Shown here piece by piece: positions 42,991 to 55,800 of a stretch of 64,000 bases of DNA. Below the pieces are notes generated by a model. The model worked only from the letters and a program-made list of their open reading frames with translations. It made no database searches and was not told where the DNA came from. Numbering within the stretch: position 1 is the stretch's first letter; every line of letters starts with the position of its first letter. This DNA is from Pterois miles. Taxonomy: Eukaryota > Chordata > Actinopteri > Perciformes > Scorpaenidae. The DNA lies in contig CAMQGK010000149.1 of assembly GCA_947000775.1 (NCBI GenBank), forward strand, positions 721,953 to 785,952, in the 5' to 3' direction. A program made the position numbers and the translations under genes.

Positions 42991-44678
42991 TATCATTATA
43001 CCATGTATTTGAAAGAGATGAAGCCCAGATTTCAAATATGGAAGAATTAATCATGCTGAAACAAGTCAATTAGTTTTGTCTGACAAAATAAGTTTTACTA
43101 AAGAATCAAAGTAGTTTTCAGATGGGAGGAGAATCCTGTTCTCCCGCCAACTAAACAGCGCATCCCCTTTCTCAATTGATAATAAGAAACTTCAAACATT
43201 TAGTCTAACGGTGCTATTTTTGGGGCTTCAGCCTCCTCGGGGTGCTTCAGCTCTTAGAACTGTGCCCCTCTGCATTCCCCCCTCCTTGTGCCCATAAACC
43301 ACAAGAGGGTTGGAACACTCCAAGGACACCAGCTCTCCATCCTGAGGACTCAGGTCCGACACCTCACACCCAGATGATACCGGCACCCAGTCTACCTGAA
43401 AGGAGGCTCTGAACTTTTTGACTTGATCTAGTCCGGCTAAAGAAACGAATGCTGTTCTGCTACGCTGTCTCTCTCTTGTCTGAGCCCTATTTATTTACAA
43501 CAGTTTGTTGTTGTTTGTTGTTGCCGCTCTGCCCTGACGGCTGAAACAGCTACTGAAGCCTGAAGCAGCTCCGCTGTATCTACGTGCTGGTGAATCCCAG
43601 CCATTGTGAAGATGGACTTAAAGAAAGACTTTAGGTCCAGAATCTTTTGAATCCAGTGACCCATCCAGCTCCCAGGAGGGGGGGGTCTGAAGAAATGGCT
43701 CAGAGATGCCTCCCCAGAAAGAGAGAGACGAAGATGGAAACATGCATCGAGGTGACAGCCATACAAAAACAAGGGTGTCCGAGGAACCAAAGAGAGCCAC
43801 TGAGGGAGAGAGACGACTCAAGCCGGGTCGCATCGTTGGATCCAGAAGATCCAAACTGTTCCAGACAGAAGCTGCTGCCGCTCTGCTCCAGACAGCACAA
43901 CCTCCATCTACCATCTACTCAGAGAGGCTGATGTATAGATGTATCTTCAGAGGAGAAAGAGTCTGATGACTAGACTAATGACCCAATTCATAGTCAATTC
44001 ATAGTCAACTAATAAGTTAAAAACCTTTACAATTAAAATTAGACCACGTCTACATGTATAACCTGAAACTGATTCTCAATCTTCCCTGGTGCTTCTTAAA
44101 CTCTTTATTAAATCCAATCAGAGAGATATCAGTCACTGAATTGATCTGGTCATCTTTAATTTGTTCTATCCGTGAATGTTCATCATTTGTATTTGCTGTA
44201 TTCCTTTAATTTTTCTCTATTCGATTCTATCAGTTTTATCATTCATTCAATTACATTCTGCTAGTAATGTATTGAAGTTAAATGTGGGTAATATTTAAAG
44301 ATGAATGTTACCCCTTTCCTTCACATTTTATGATAATTTGTCTTACAATTAATAATTTGGGATTATTAATTGTCAATATGAATCTTGATATGAATTAATG
44401 ATTGTTAATCTGCTCAATGCAATAGCGCTACAAAGCAATACCATCCAGTCAGGTATGATGAAAATGTTTGGAGAGCGATACTGTAAAGGATGGCATCTTG
44501 TGAAGATGCTGATGGCATAGCTGAGGTGGCCTAGCAATGGAAGAAATTGGGGTTTGGTGCATCAGGAGGAAGGAAATTCAGGAGGAAATCCAGTGGCTTT
44601 TCTCGGTAGTGAGGGATGTTTGGATTCTCTGGAAGTACTGAGACCTTCTGCTTTCTCTGCGGAGAGAGGAACTCAGAG
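42991..44678. other. No gene recognised
   Basis: Overlapping open frames near 43491-43966 on both strands have no motif I recognise and no splice context. 43680 has a G-run. From about 44000 the sequence is AT-rich. The right end is the edge of duplication copy 2. Confidence 0.4.
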
Positions 44679-45178
44679 TTTGTGGAGGGTGGAAGTCAGT
44701 GTGGAGACCAAATACTGAGGGTGAATAAGGTAGTGTAATGGCTGGAAAGTCATCTAGGAGATGGATGATGTACAGGAGTTTATAGTTGTTTGTCAAGACC
44801 CAGCAGAGTGCTTTAGATGAAAATCTTTTTTTTAATTATTCATTTCTTAAGTCAGTAGTTGTGTAATAAGCAGGAAAATGTCCAGCTTGTACAGATGAAA
44901 GGCATCGCCCTGTCGAGGGTTTACTTCACAGCAATGATTGGCTCGTTGTACATTATCCCTGACTTAAACATTGAAGCATGATGATAATTCATCATGTGTT
45001 GAAAAGTCCAACATTTAAACAACATTGTGGTATCAACCTTGATCCAGTTCATCGTTGGTTCAACATTGATCTATGATGATGATCTATGATCTTGTTTTTT
45101 CAATGAGTTACTGCTGCACTTTGGTCACTGATTTTTATTCTTGTCATTGGATCTTCAAAAAGGAGTCATGGTGATCCA

Positions 45179-45353
45179 TCAGTCTTCCAGAAAGTCTTCC
45201 ACCAGTTTGTTGACTTCATCAGAGTGAGTCAGGTGGATAAAGTGTGAACCACCAGGAAACAGGTGAAATCTAGATTTGGGACAAAAAAGAGGGTATAGTG
45301 TACACGTCATGTTGTTTCTTGAATTTGAGGTAACTGTCATATTTTTGTGTGTC

Positions 45354-45400
<47 letters not shown>

Positions 45401-48400
45401 CTCACCGTGATCCCTTGATGTGTTTAAAGAGGCACTCTGCCTGGTAGAGGGGACAAATGTCATCATTGTCTCCATTGACAATGAGGGTTGGACATCTGAT
45501 GAGGGGCAGAAGCTCCAGGCAGATACTCCCTGACCAGAGGACATTTAAGTCAATATTTTGTCTTTTCAGCTGACATTTATTAGAACATAACACCTTTAAA
45601 GAGAACCTCAAATTTAGTCTCCTGTTCCCTGTGTATAAAAGTAGTAGATTTGGTGGCAGAAACAAATATCTTCCATCCTAGATTCCATCAGTTCTGTGTT
45701 TTCTACTACACATCCACTCTGCAAAACGCTGCAAACTGACCAACCCAGTATCACACCAAAGCATTTAAGAGACCCGTCTGTCCATCAGAGGATAGCGTGT
45801 CGCGTTTATCCTCTCAGAGACGTTAAAATATCAGGCCTGTATGACCCTACGTTACCAGCAGGGGGCCACAAAGCCACTGACTTAGGTTCATGCAAGAATA
45901 CCACTCATTTAGGTTAAGGCAACAAAACCACTTAGTTAGGTTAAGGGGAAAACTTCATGGTTGGATTTAAAATAAGCAAGTAGATTAAAAAAAAGCATGT
46001 ACAGAAAACACATAATGTCAGTAAGGGAAACATCATGTGATAAACATCACTGACGTAACTTGCAAAACAAAACACCGGCTTCGAACCAAAGAACGAACTG
46101 TACATTGATAAGAAGTGAAAGTCAATTGTTCGTTTCAGTGTGATGTCAGCGCTCAGCAGCAGAGGTACACCTCCGCCATTCTGGACTGAAAGCAACTACA
46201 GGACACCAGTAAAATGTCTGCCTACAACAGTAAACCTGTATTATTTCTATTCTCTGGTCACATATTTAATGTCTCTACTGGCTTGAAAGTCTTGTTTGTT
46301 GGGCTCATCCACCTCTCTTCTATAAGTGGTCTTTCTTACTTTATGTTCTACGTAACTAGCTCTTAAGTTAGACCTCCGCCACTACATGCAGGTGTGTAAT
46401 ATTCACGTCTCAATGACACTTGTGACACACTTTCTTCTGGTTGACAGACGGGTCTATGACCTGCTTTGCTGTGCGCCTGGGCTGAACTCACAGTAATTAT
46501 ATATAATCAATACTTCAACATCATTAATACAACAACTTCTTTTATAACTGCATTGTGTCTGAGCATTTCCTCTCCATTTGGTTTAATTCTATCTGAAGTT
46601 TCAGATTCACTTGTGTAATGAGTCTGTAATAACATGGATTCAGTACCTTGTGGTCTTTCTGCAAACTTGATAAATGCTTCCAAGAAGGCTCCCCAGGTTC
46701 TAGCAAACCCTTCCAGTCCATAAACTGCTATCAAAGAGTCCCTCAACCTCGAGGGTGGAGAGCTCAGCATGTTATCACGGAGTCCTAGGTGTTCCCACAG
46801 AAACCCATGCACACACAAGGACACACAATACACAGTTAATAAACGATTACACCATGCACAGGTCACGTAGTTCACACAGTCTGGGACTACAATGGCAGAT
46901 TACCTTCAAGAGCAATGACATCCTGCTTGGTCATTATGGGACTGGCTCCCAGTAGAACCATCTGGTGGATCACATCAGGGTTTTTTGCTGCTGCAATCAG
47001 AGCGGTGGTTCCACCAGCACTCCAACCCAACAGAGAGAACTTGTCAAAGCCCAGAGCCTGTCAATAAAATGAGAAATAGGTTTAGGAAAAGATCAGGGTT
47101 TGAGTTTCAATAAGGACTGTAACTTAAGTATGGAGGATTCATGACAAATAAATCAACTTTGAGGTTTACGCGGTCTCCTGGGTGAAAGTCCTGTGTTTTT
47201 TGAGCCACTCATCCACCCAGACCTCCTCCCTTTGTGGCATTCACTGCTATTTATAGTTCCTGGTTAACAATTACAGAAGACAGGAACTGATTTTGTGCTG
47301 ACCATCACGACAAAACAGCACAGATCAGAGGACGAGTTTTGAGGTATAATTTGTACTTTAACATTTAAAGAGTAATTGTGCCGCAGCAAAATCCTTTGAC
47401 TTCCTTACTTTAAGTCTAAAAGATATGTTTATTATATCATGAAGGAAATTTTGATATATTTACTCTGAAACCAGTACTTTCATGTAGCTGGTGTTACAAT
47501 TTAATTCTGTCTTACATCATTTTAAAACTTTCTTTTGCCACAATTATAATTTCCCACTTTTTCTTTCATAAAGTATTCAGACTTCTTCACTGTTTTCACA
47601 TTTTCTTTTTTTGCAACCAGACTGACAAAGCAGAAACTGTTTTATTAGAATTCATTCCAAAGGAAAAACTGAGGTCCAGATCTGGGGAAGGCTACAAAAG
47701 ATTTCTGCTGCATTGAAGGTCCCCAGGAGCACAGTGGCCTCCATAATTCTTAAATGAAGAAGTCTGGATCAACCAGAGAGCTGACCACCCAGCCAAACAG
47801 CAATCGGGGTAGAAGGGCCTTGGTAAGAGAGGTGACCGAGAACCTGATGGTCACTCTGGCTGAACTCCAGAGATCCTGAGTGGAGATGGGAGAAACTTCC
47901 AGAAGGAGTACCATCACTGCAACACTCCACCGATCTGGGCTTTATGGCAGAGGGACCAGACAGAATCCTCTCCTCAGTGAAAGACACATGAAATCACCTA
48001 AAGGACACTCAGACTGGGAGAAACAAGATTCTCTGGTCTGATGAAACCAAGACTCAACTCTGTGGTCTCTAAGACTTATGTCTGGAGGAAACCAGGCACC
48101 GCTCATCACCTGCCCAACACCATCCCAGCGGTGAAACATGGTGGTGGCAGCATCAGGCTTTGGGGGTGTTTTTCAGTGGCAGGAACTGGGGGACTGGTCA
48201 GGGTTGAGCAAAGTACAGAGATATCCTTAATGAAAACCTGGTCCAGGACAATGAAAATGTCCCCCGACGGTCCCCATCCAACCTGACAGAGCTTGAGAGG
48301 ATCTGCATCCAGGTGTTCAAAGATTGTTGTGTAATAACCAAAAAGACTCAACGCTGTAAACGCTGCCAAAGGTGCTTCACCTCCTAAAGGTGCTTCACCT

Positions 48401-50082
48401 CCTAAAGGTGCTTCACCTCCTAAAGGTGCTTCACCTCCTAAAGGTGCTTCACCACCTAAAGGTGCTTCACCTAAAGGTGCTTCACCACCCAAAGGTGCTT
48501 CACCACCCAAAGGTGCTTGAACTTCTTTTCACTTTTTTCATTACAGTTTACTAAACATCAAAATGGACGACAATTTATTGATCCATGCTCTTAGATTTAC
48601 AGACCCATGTTCCTTGTTCAGGACCCCTTGGGGGGAACAATTATTATCATCCATGGCTGATCATCTGACCTTCATCAGATCCACTCCGTCCTGTGCATCT
48701 CTCTCAAAGAAGTCAGGGGGGAAGTCTCTGGTTGGGGGTCTGGATCGTCCATAACCACGGGGATCCCAGGCCACTAGAGTAAAACGTTCCTTACTCAGCG
48801 ACTCTTTCTGAGGTCCAAAATGAGTCTGACTGCATCCTGTGGTGTCAGAGACAGAAAAGGTTTTCACACATAAAGGACATGAGGCAGAGCTACAGGGTGT
48901 GAGAGATCCAGCCAGAAAGTCTCCTCTCCACCATTAAGAAGAGATGTGTTGTTGTATTTACCCAGAGCACCAGGAAACAACAGCACAGCGTGTTTCCCTC
49001 TGCCTATCTGCTCATAGTACAGATCCACTCCATTAACATGCTTTTTGCCTGAGACCACCGAAGAGCTGCAGGAAACAGGTAATAGTGATGGATAAGAGGA
49101 GAATATTTCTGCCCAGTGAAAAACATCACAGCCAAACCAAACATGACAAGAATTACAGCCATAATAACATTACAACACTGTGTTGTTCTTTGGCCTTCAA
49201 AAAGTAGATCAGTGGTTGTGATGCTCAACACCATGGTCCCCATTACCCTCAATGACAGCTTCTTGTCATTTTCACTGAATCTTGATGTCTGACATTGTGT
49301 TATTGGTCTCTGGTCTAAGTTGTGCATTGTTACAGCTGTGTTGCCTCTGCCTCCTGGAAATGTGATGGTATTTTGCTCTGGTTTGTCAGTTTGCATCACC
49401 AGGTCACTTTCACCCAGAAGACAGATGTTTGTGTCCTGGTTGAAACCACAACCAAGAGTTTTTATTTGTCAGTTATCTTCCATACTTCAGCATTTCTGGT
49501 GTTATTTAATCTCAAACTGTGATCTTTTCTTAAACCTCATTGAGTGATTTGTTTCCTAGACCTAACCAAGTTATTCTATTCCTAAACCTAACTGAGTAGT
49601 TTTATTTTGAAAATACTGGAGTGGACATTAACACATGTATCATGTGTTGTCGGACATTTGTAGGAAAATACATGAAAAATGAAAGTCAAGTGGAGCATCA
49701 TGAAAAACAAAAGGGAAATTAGTGTCTATGTACATGATTAAATTTCCTGGACCTGCTGTTAATACTAGTGCTGGTACTACTAGTAATCCCATGGTCCCAA
49801 ATGTTGGTATATTAACCTATTATACCATAATAACAGTACATTGTTTTCATTTTTTTTTACCATGAAGCATCATTGGAACCATTTGGTAGCGGCTTATATT
49901 GAAAAATCCATTTCCACTGTTTTGTTCTTAGTGAGGGTTGCAGGGTTCAAGTCCAGAGTTGAACATACACATTTATGTAAAAATCAAACAGAAAACACTT
50001 ACCAGTACGGCTGGGTCGCTGTCACGACTCTCTTAATGTCACTTCTGCATTTAAAGAAACGCCTTCCGAGTAAAAACGCCAT
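45179..50082 (-). CDS. bphl-like: Biphenyl hydrolase-like serine hydrolase (valacyclovirase family), copy 2
   Basis: Seven exons, coding parts 50082-50003, 49065-48962, 48836-48670, 47057-46904, 46784-46647, 45529-45406 and 45269-45179, with the same lengths, phases and GT-AG sites as copy 1, giving 285 residues and no internal stop. Triad Ser130 (GWSAGG), Asp237 (NGDND), His265 (GGSHFIHL); the residue after Ser is again Ala, not the Asp of human BPHL. The exon 4 to 5 joint reads ALEGLRDN, closer to human EGIRD than copy 1. Against copy 1, exons 1-3 differ at one base (Asn to His), exon 4 at 13 bases, all amino-acid-changing, exon 5 at 7, exon 6 at 12 and exon 7 at 4. Intron 1 is about 230 bases longer. 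No promoter could be picked out. Confidence 0.9.
45355..45399. repeat. (GT)n microsatellite in the last intron of BPHL copy 2
   Basis: About 22 GT units next to the exon 6 donor; orthologous to 7966-8006. Confidence 0.97.
47560..48530 (+). mobile_element. Old Tc1-like fossil in BPHL intron 3, copy 2
   Basis: Same element, position and decay as 10185-11075, so it was present before the duplication. Transposase scraps include TIPAVKHGGGSIRLWGCF. Confidence 0.85.
48368..48518. repeat. 18-base minisatellite, 9 units
   Basis: Same unit as at 10982, begun 9 times; one unit is 15 bases long and the last few read 'ccaccc' or 'ccacct' in place of 'cctcct'. Confidence 0.95.
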
Positions 50083-51724
50083 TTCTCAGATGTCCGAACA
50101 CACAGAGTAGTTATCTTCTTCTTTAGATGGTTCACGTTGGAACAAAGTCTCTTTCTGAAGGAAAACCATGTAATCCTGCACTGCCTGCAGTCAGTCTGGC
50201 ACAGCCCATGGTGTCTTTATTAACAAGGAGTGGGTGGGAGTAGTCAAACATTTGACTTTGCCTACAGCACATTGAGCTGCTTCCCCAGGACTGTGTTCTT
50301 GTGGACTGAGGCTTCAGATGTTGTTCCTGGGATCTGGTGAGGCTACTTTTAATTTGCTATTAATCCAGATTAAATATTTTAATCAACTGACAGCCCTAGT
50401 TGAAGATAATCATATTACAGCGTTCTGCTTCAACATTCATGAGGTGGTCATTTGTGCTATAGGGCCTCCATCCAAATGCTGATACAAGCAAGTCATATTT
50501 GTCTGCAGCAATAATGATGATCGATTATGTGATCGTATCATCTGATCTGAGATCATATGTTGTGGACACTTGGGTGAAGAGAGGGGCGGAGCTGTCAACT
50601 GATCACCATCTGGTGGGTCAAAGGGTGGGGGAAGAATTTGGACAGACGTGGTAAACCCAGACTAATCTAGAGGAGGCCTGTGACTGAGAGATCTTCAACT
50701 AACAACTCTGGCTGAGCTTTTCTGGAAATCCCTCTTGAGGCTGGGGTCATTGAACCTGAGAGGGCAATGTTCAAAGCTTCCATTGCTAAGGTTATGGTGG
50801 TGAGCAGTGGGCTAAGGGTCTTAGGTACCTCAAGCAGTGGTAACCCTTGGTGGACACCCGTGGTCAGGGAAGCCGTCCGACTGAAGGAGTCTTTCCGGGA
50901 TATGTTATCTTGGAGGACTCCGGAGGCAGTTGCAAGGTACCCACAGGACCGTAGGGCGGCAGCCGCTGCCGTGAAGGAGGAAAAGCAGCAAGTGTGGGAG
51001 GAGCTTGAAGTAGCCATGGAGAAGGACTTTCGGTCTGGCACCTCAGGAGAAAAACAGGGAACCCTCCAAGCTGTGTAAAGTAAGGATGGGACACTGATAA
51101 CCTCAACCAACGAGGTAATCGGGTGGTGGAAGGAGTACTTTGAAGAACTCCTGAACACAACTAATATGCCCTCTATTGCAGAGGTAGAGCTGGGAGCTGA
51201 TGGGTGATCATTGTCAATTTGCCTGGTGGAAGTCACTGAGGTAATCAAACAACTCCACAGTGGCAAAGCCCCAGGGATTGAGGAGATCCGTCCAGAAATG
51301 TTGAGAGCTTTGGGTGTGGAGGGGTTGTCATGAACGACATGTCTCTTCTACATTGTGCGAAATGTGGGGACAGTGCCTAAGGAGTGGCAGACCGGGGTGG
51401 TGGTCCTACTCTTCAAAAGGGGGACCAGAGAGTGTGGGCCAATCACAGGGGCATCACATTACTCAACCTCCCTGGTAAAGTCTACTCCAGGGTGCTGGAA
51501 AGGAAGGATCCAGCTGATTGTGGAACCTTGGATTGAAGAGGAACAATGCAGATTCCATCCTGGCCCCTGTAACAATAGACCAGCTCTTCACTTTCGCAAG
51601 GATCTTGGAGGGGGTCTGGGAATCTGCCCATCTTGTCTGCATGTGTTTTGTGGACTTGGTGAAGGCGTATGACCGGGTCCCCTGGGACATACTCTGGGAC
51701 AGACCTGGGCCCGATCTGCCCTTG

Positions 51725-52130
51725 TGATGGTTATGCTTGGCACCCTGGAGGTCTCAGACAAACACAATTTTGCGCAAAAAACTAAAAAAAGCAGGAAAGA
51801 AAATGAATTTTTAAAAATTCTTGTGTATTGTTAGTGTGCTTCTTGCTGTCACACTTGACACTGATGTAAATTGATGTGAGTGATGTTTGAAATAGCATCA
51901 CCTGCTGAAGCGGCACGTCTGTGATAAGTCATTGACTGCTAAGTATTTGCATGGAGGTATGTGGTTAAACTGTCTGCTTATTTTGCAACAACTGTGGCTG
52001 TATTCAAATAATTCAACTTCAGTTGCCACTTTGAGACAAAACATGCAGAAAAATACAGAAACCTATCTGGAGATGAGAAAGATAGGACAGCCGAGGGGCT
52101 GCTAGCTAAGCTACAAAAGCACTTTTTACA
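51725..52130. other. Foreign insertion within LINE-F
   Basis: Sequence between the RT motif A region and the text resuming near 52130 (SKAVVPT-like) is AT-rich and has no LINE coding. I could not identify it. Confidence 0.5.
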
Positions 52131-52503
52131 AAGCTGTAGTGCCCACTATGTTTTCTACCAATCTTACTGTGGGAGTATTGGGTTAGGGGATCACGTCTTA
52201 GGGCCATCAAATCTCCCCCATCTGCCATCTGTACTCCCAAAGTGAGAGCTGTGATGGGGTTCTCGGCAGTAAGACAGACTTGTTTCTGGTGGGGGTTGGC
52301 CTCCACCAGGGCTGTGCTTTGTCACAATCCTGTTTGTTAAATTCATGGACAGGATATCGAGGTGTAGTCAGGGGGAGGAGGGTTGGCAGATCGTTGTGCT
52401 CAAGATCTCATCGCTGCTTTCAGATGATGTGGTCCTGCTGGCATCATTGGTCTGCGACCTCCAGCACATCTTGGATCGATTCGCAGCAGTGAGCCAAATG
52501 GCT

Positions 52504-52525
52504 GGGTTAGGGTTAGGGTTAGATT
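52504..52525. repeat. Short interstitial telomere-like repeat
   Basis: Three GGGTTA units within decayed LINE-F; a shorter run is at 7335-7352. Too short to mean a former telomere. Confidence 0.6.
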
Positions 52526-53852
52526 AGAGGATCAGCACCTCTAAATCTGAGGCCATGGTTCTCAGCAGGAAACTGATGGGTTGTCTACTCTGGGTAGGGA
52601 ATGAGTCGTTTGCAAGTGAAGGTGTGGAGACGTGAGACTGGCCAGAGAATCGGAGCAGTGGGAGTGGTGTTTCATTTCTACTAGTCAGTCCTCTTTCCAA
52701 CTCTCACCTATGGTCATGACAGATGGGTCATGACTGAAAGAATTAGATTGTGGGTACAAGTCGCCGAATGGGTTTTCTCAGGAGGGTGGCTGGCGTCTCC
52801 CTTGGCGATGAGAAGCTCATCCATCCGTGAGGGACTCGGAGTAGAGCTGCTGCTCTTTGTGAAGGAGCCAACTGAGGTGGTTCGGGCAACTGGTGATGAC
52901 CCCCCTGGGCGTCTCCCTAGGGGGGTATTCCTGGCATGACCAGCTGGGAGGAGGCCCCGGGGAAGACCCAGGACTAGATGGAGAGATTATATCTCCACAC
53001 TGGCCTGGGAACGCCTTAGAGATCCCCCAGTCAGAGCTGGTTAATGTGGCCCAGGAAAGGGAAGTTTGGGGTCCCCTGCTGGAGCTGTTGCCTGCGCAAC
53101 CCGACCCGGAAAAGAGGTTGAAGATGAGTGAGTGAGATAAAATGCATGATAAATAGAGGAGTGTAAAATTAGCAATAAGCATTTAATTTGATACCAATTT
53201 TGTTTATTCAATTAACAACAAAAATAAAGGAAAACAAGGCATTGAGTGTAACATCAATTTGCTACTAAGCACTGCCGTTGCTGGAGCTGGACTTCTTGTT
53301 CTTAAGTTTGTTGTTATCAGCAAACTAGTTCTAAACTGTCTAATGGCAGAAACAGAATGTTTGTTAAACAAACAATCACCAAGCAAGCAACTGCCACCCG
53401 CATATGCTATGGTGTTGTTAAGATGCTGATGTAATTTTGGGTATTTCTGAAAAATAACGGCAAAACCAAAGAGTTTGCTGAGCAAACGTTGAAAGTATAC
53501 AGATTAAACTCAGTGCTGCCGCTGGCTACCAGCCTGTTAAGAGACCTGGAGCCTGACAGAGACTAACCTGTGTAACAGAAGCAACAGAAAATTTGCTCAG
53601 ATCCAACAAAAAGTTTGCTCAGCAAACAAATTTAACATCTGACTCTGACACAATAAAGCTTGATGTGCTCAGATCCCAAATTCACAGAGGTAGGCTATTT
53701 ACCTTCTGAAGGTTGCAATATCTTAAGGCACGACATGCACGAATGCAGGTGAGTGACCATCGCCATGAGGTGATATTTACACTGAAGGTCCACCCAAGTT
53801 GAACTCAATGTGAATGTGAAGGTGCGAATTTGCTTTGCCACCACAAGTAAAT

Positions 53853-54750
53853 TGTGGTGGCAAAATCTTGTCACAGTGAGATGGAGAAATTGCTCTGAGT
53901 CATTGGAGTACAAGCAAAAGAGATTTATTCAGGTTGCAACCAGGAGAACACAGTGTACAGGGTCTGGGGTCTGCAACAGAGTGATCTACAGATTGAGGAA
54001 ACAGCTACTATTATAGGGAAATAAATGAGTGTGTATTGGATAGGTGGGTGGAAGACTGTCATGACCTATGGACTTTTATGTTAGTTAGTTTTTTCTGTTA
54101 GTTATTATTTGGTTCTGCTTTGTTATATTGAGTTCTGTTCTAGTGTTTTGTTTGTGTTTCACTCCCTGTCCTGGTCCTGGTGTTTTGTCTTTGGTTGTTT
54201 CCTGTTTTATTTTTGAAAGTCTTGCGTCTTCATATCATTTCTAGTTTTACTTCCTGCCCTTGTGTGTTTTCCCTCCGTTTTCTTGGTTCACACCCCCTGA
54301 CCTACTTTCCCTGATTGTTTGCTCCTCCTCTGATTAGTTTCACCTGGTTGTCTTTCCCTCTTGTATTTAAGCCGCCCCTTTCCCTTTGTTCTTGTCGGTG
54401 CATTTGTTCACGTCCTTGTGATCCCCCCGTGCTCTGTATCCAGCTGCTACTCGTGCTTCTCCGTGTTGCCTGTTTCTTTTCCTCCTGGTAGGTTTGCACA
54501 CTTGGGTGTCATGATTTTTAATTGTCTGTTTGTGCACTGGTGTATTCTCCCTGTCTCTCTGTGTATTTTAGTCTTGTGTTAATTCTAGTTTTGGTGTATT
54601 AGTTTCTTGTTAGTTCTTATTAGTTTCTTCATGCTTAGTTATTTCTTTCTAGTTCAAATTATTACTTTGTATTATTTTAATTAATTGTTTCAGTCTTACA
54701 TTAAAGACTTGCCTTTTGTTAAATTCGTCTGTGTCTCTGCGTGTGGGGTT

Positions 54751-54787
<37 letters not shown>

Positions 54788-55075
54788 TTGGTTAATTACC
54801 CAGCCCCCTGACAAAGACATCTGTCAGCAGTGTGGCTTTTTCACCTATGATACCAGAAAAACCGTCAGCAGTGTGGTTTCTTATCATACGGCAACAAGGC
54901 ACAATACCATAGTAACTGTAAGTCATATATGAGGACCCAAAACTGCAACATTAGATTTATGTGGGGACAGGGGGAAAATGAGTCGCAGAGAGGACAGCAG
55001 ACAAAAAGGGAACTGTGGGTTCGAAAGGGCAACTGCTAAAGGAACTGAAGGGTCAAGAGGGCGACTGCCATCACA
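53853..55075 (-). repeat. Endogenous retrovirus 3' LTR with a nested solo LTR
   Basis: LTR of about 461 bases after removing 54057-54813 and its target duplication. Ends tgtggtgg (left) and catcaca (right), giving TG...CA on the minus strand, with a polypurine tract on the minus strand just beyond (55076-55090). Matches 63572-64000. Confidence 0.9.
54057..54813 (+). mobile_element. Solo LTR B3, family B, inside the retroviral LTR
   Basis: tgtcatgacct to cccctgaca, 757 bases. Exact 5-base target duplication aagac at 54052-54056 and 54814-54818. The paired retroviral LTR (near 63773) shows the empty site with a single aagac. Confidence 0.95.
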
Positions 55076-55800
55076 ATTCCCCCTTTTGATCCAAAGGATC
55101 AACATAAGATGATAGCAAAAACAAATGATTACAAAAACAATACTTAACATTAACAACTTATAAAAAACCTCGGAAATATAATCAAAACGTATCACCATTA
55201 AACAGTTTCAGACTGAACACTTTGAGCTGGTTTCTTGCTTGATAAGTAATGGTAACAGAGAAAAAATATACATACACTCAAGGGAGAGTATAATGCTGTG
55301 TTTGTAGAGGACAGGCTCTTATACAATGTACAAAGCATAGTGGGTGTGGAAAAGGTTAAACAACGGTATCAAGGTCAGAATCAGACGCATATCTGTGGGG
55401 TCGTTAAGGACCCTCCTAACGACGATAACAGGGGAATGCAAAAGCGGTGGTCGTGTCGTTGTGTCAGGTGCGGGTGTGGTTAGGTGAGAGTTGTCATCTG
55501 ACATGGCATGGATTCTATGTGTTGTTTGTGTAGGTGCGGTGCTCTTCTTCCTGTTGGCAAGTTTAGTAGGGGAGCAGCAGTGTAACTGCGTACGTCACAA
55601 AGATGCCCAAGGGTTGCAACAGGTACTAGTCACCTGGCGCATCCTCAGCACTCCAACGGTTGTCTTTTTAGCACGATCTGTGGAAAGAAATAACAGTCTA
55701 TGGTGGTAGCTTGGCACGCTACTTGAAGCAATGGAGAGCGCTATTTCACCTCTTACTGAACTTGAGGCTGTGGCACGCCTCTTGTCGCAAGGAGGGAGCG
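55076..55800 (-). other. Envelope region remnant, no readable gene
   Basis: Where env is expected between the integrase end and the 3' LTR there are only about 725 bases, against about 2 kb in intact relatives. No signal peptide, fusion segment or membrane anchor can be followed; 55319-55504 has a Thr/Pro-rich open frame on the minus strand. Env is mostly deleted. Confidence 0.55.

Larger units (their letters stand above)
50566..53137 (+). pseudogene. LINE-F, long but decayed copy
   Basis: APE-type LINE missing its first part. Readable pieces: WTPVVREAVRLKESFRD, VWEELEVAMEKDFRSG (50767-51078); GKAPGIEEIRPEML near 51265; VPKEWQTGVVVLLF near 51374; EPWIEEEQCRFHPG near 51520; FARILEGVWESAHLVCMCFV then DLVKAYDRVPW near 51595-51680 (RT motif A); LSSDDVVLLASLV near 52415 (motif C reads SDD where a FADD or similar is usual); RRPRGRPRTRWRDYIST near 52955. 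The 3' end is a gatgagtgagtgag repeat at 53121-53136. Stops and frameshifts throughout; about 400 foreign bases at 51725-52130. Confidence 0.85.
44679..53790. repeat. Segmental duplication, copy 2 (partner 7430-14625)
   Basis: Collinear with copy 1 as listed there. Longer because it keeps most of LINE-F (50566-53137) and about 470 bases after it. Its right edge is only about 60 bases from the endogenous retrovirus LTR. Confidence 0.93.

Noticed and set aside
43491..43966. Overlapping open frames on both strands as a gene
   Set aside because: Frames overlap on both strands, no recognised domain, short.
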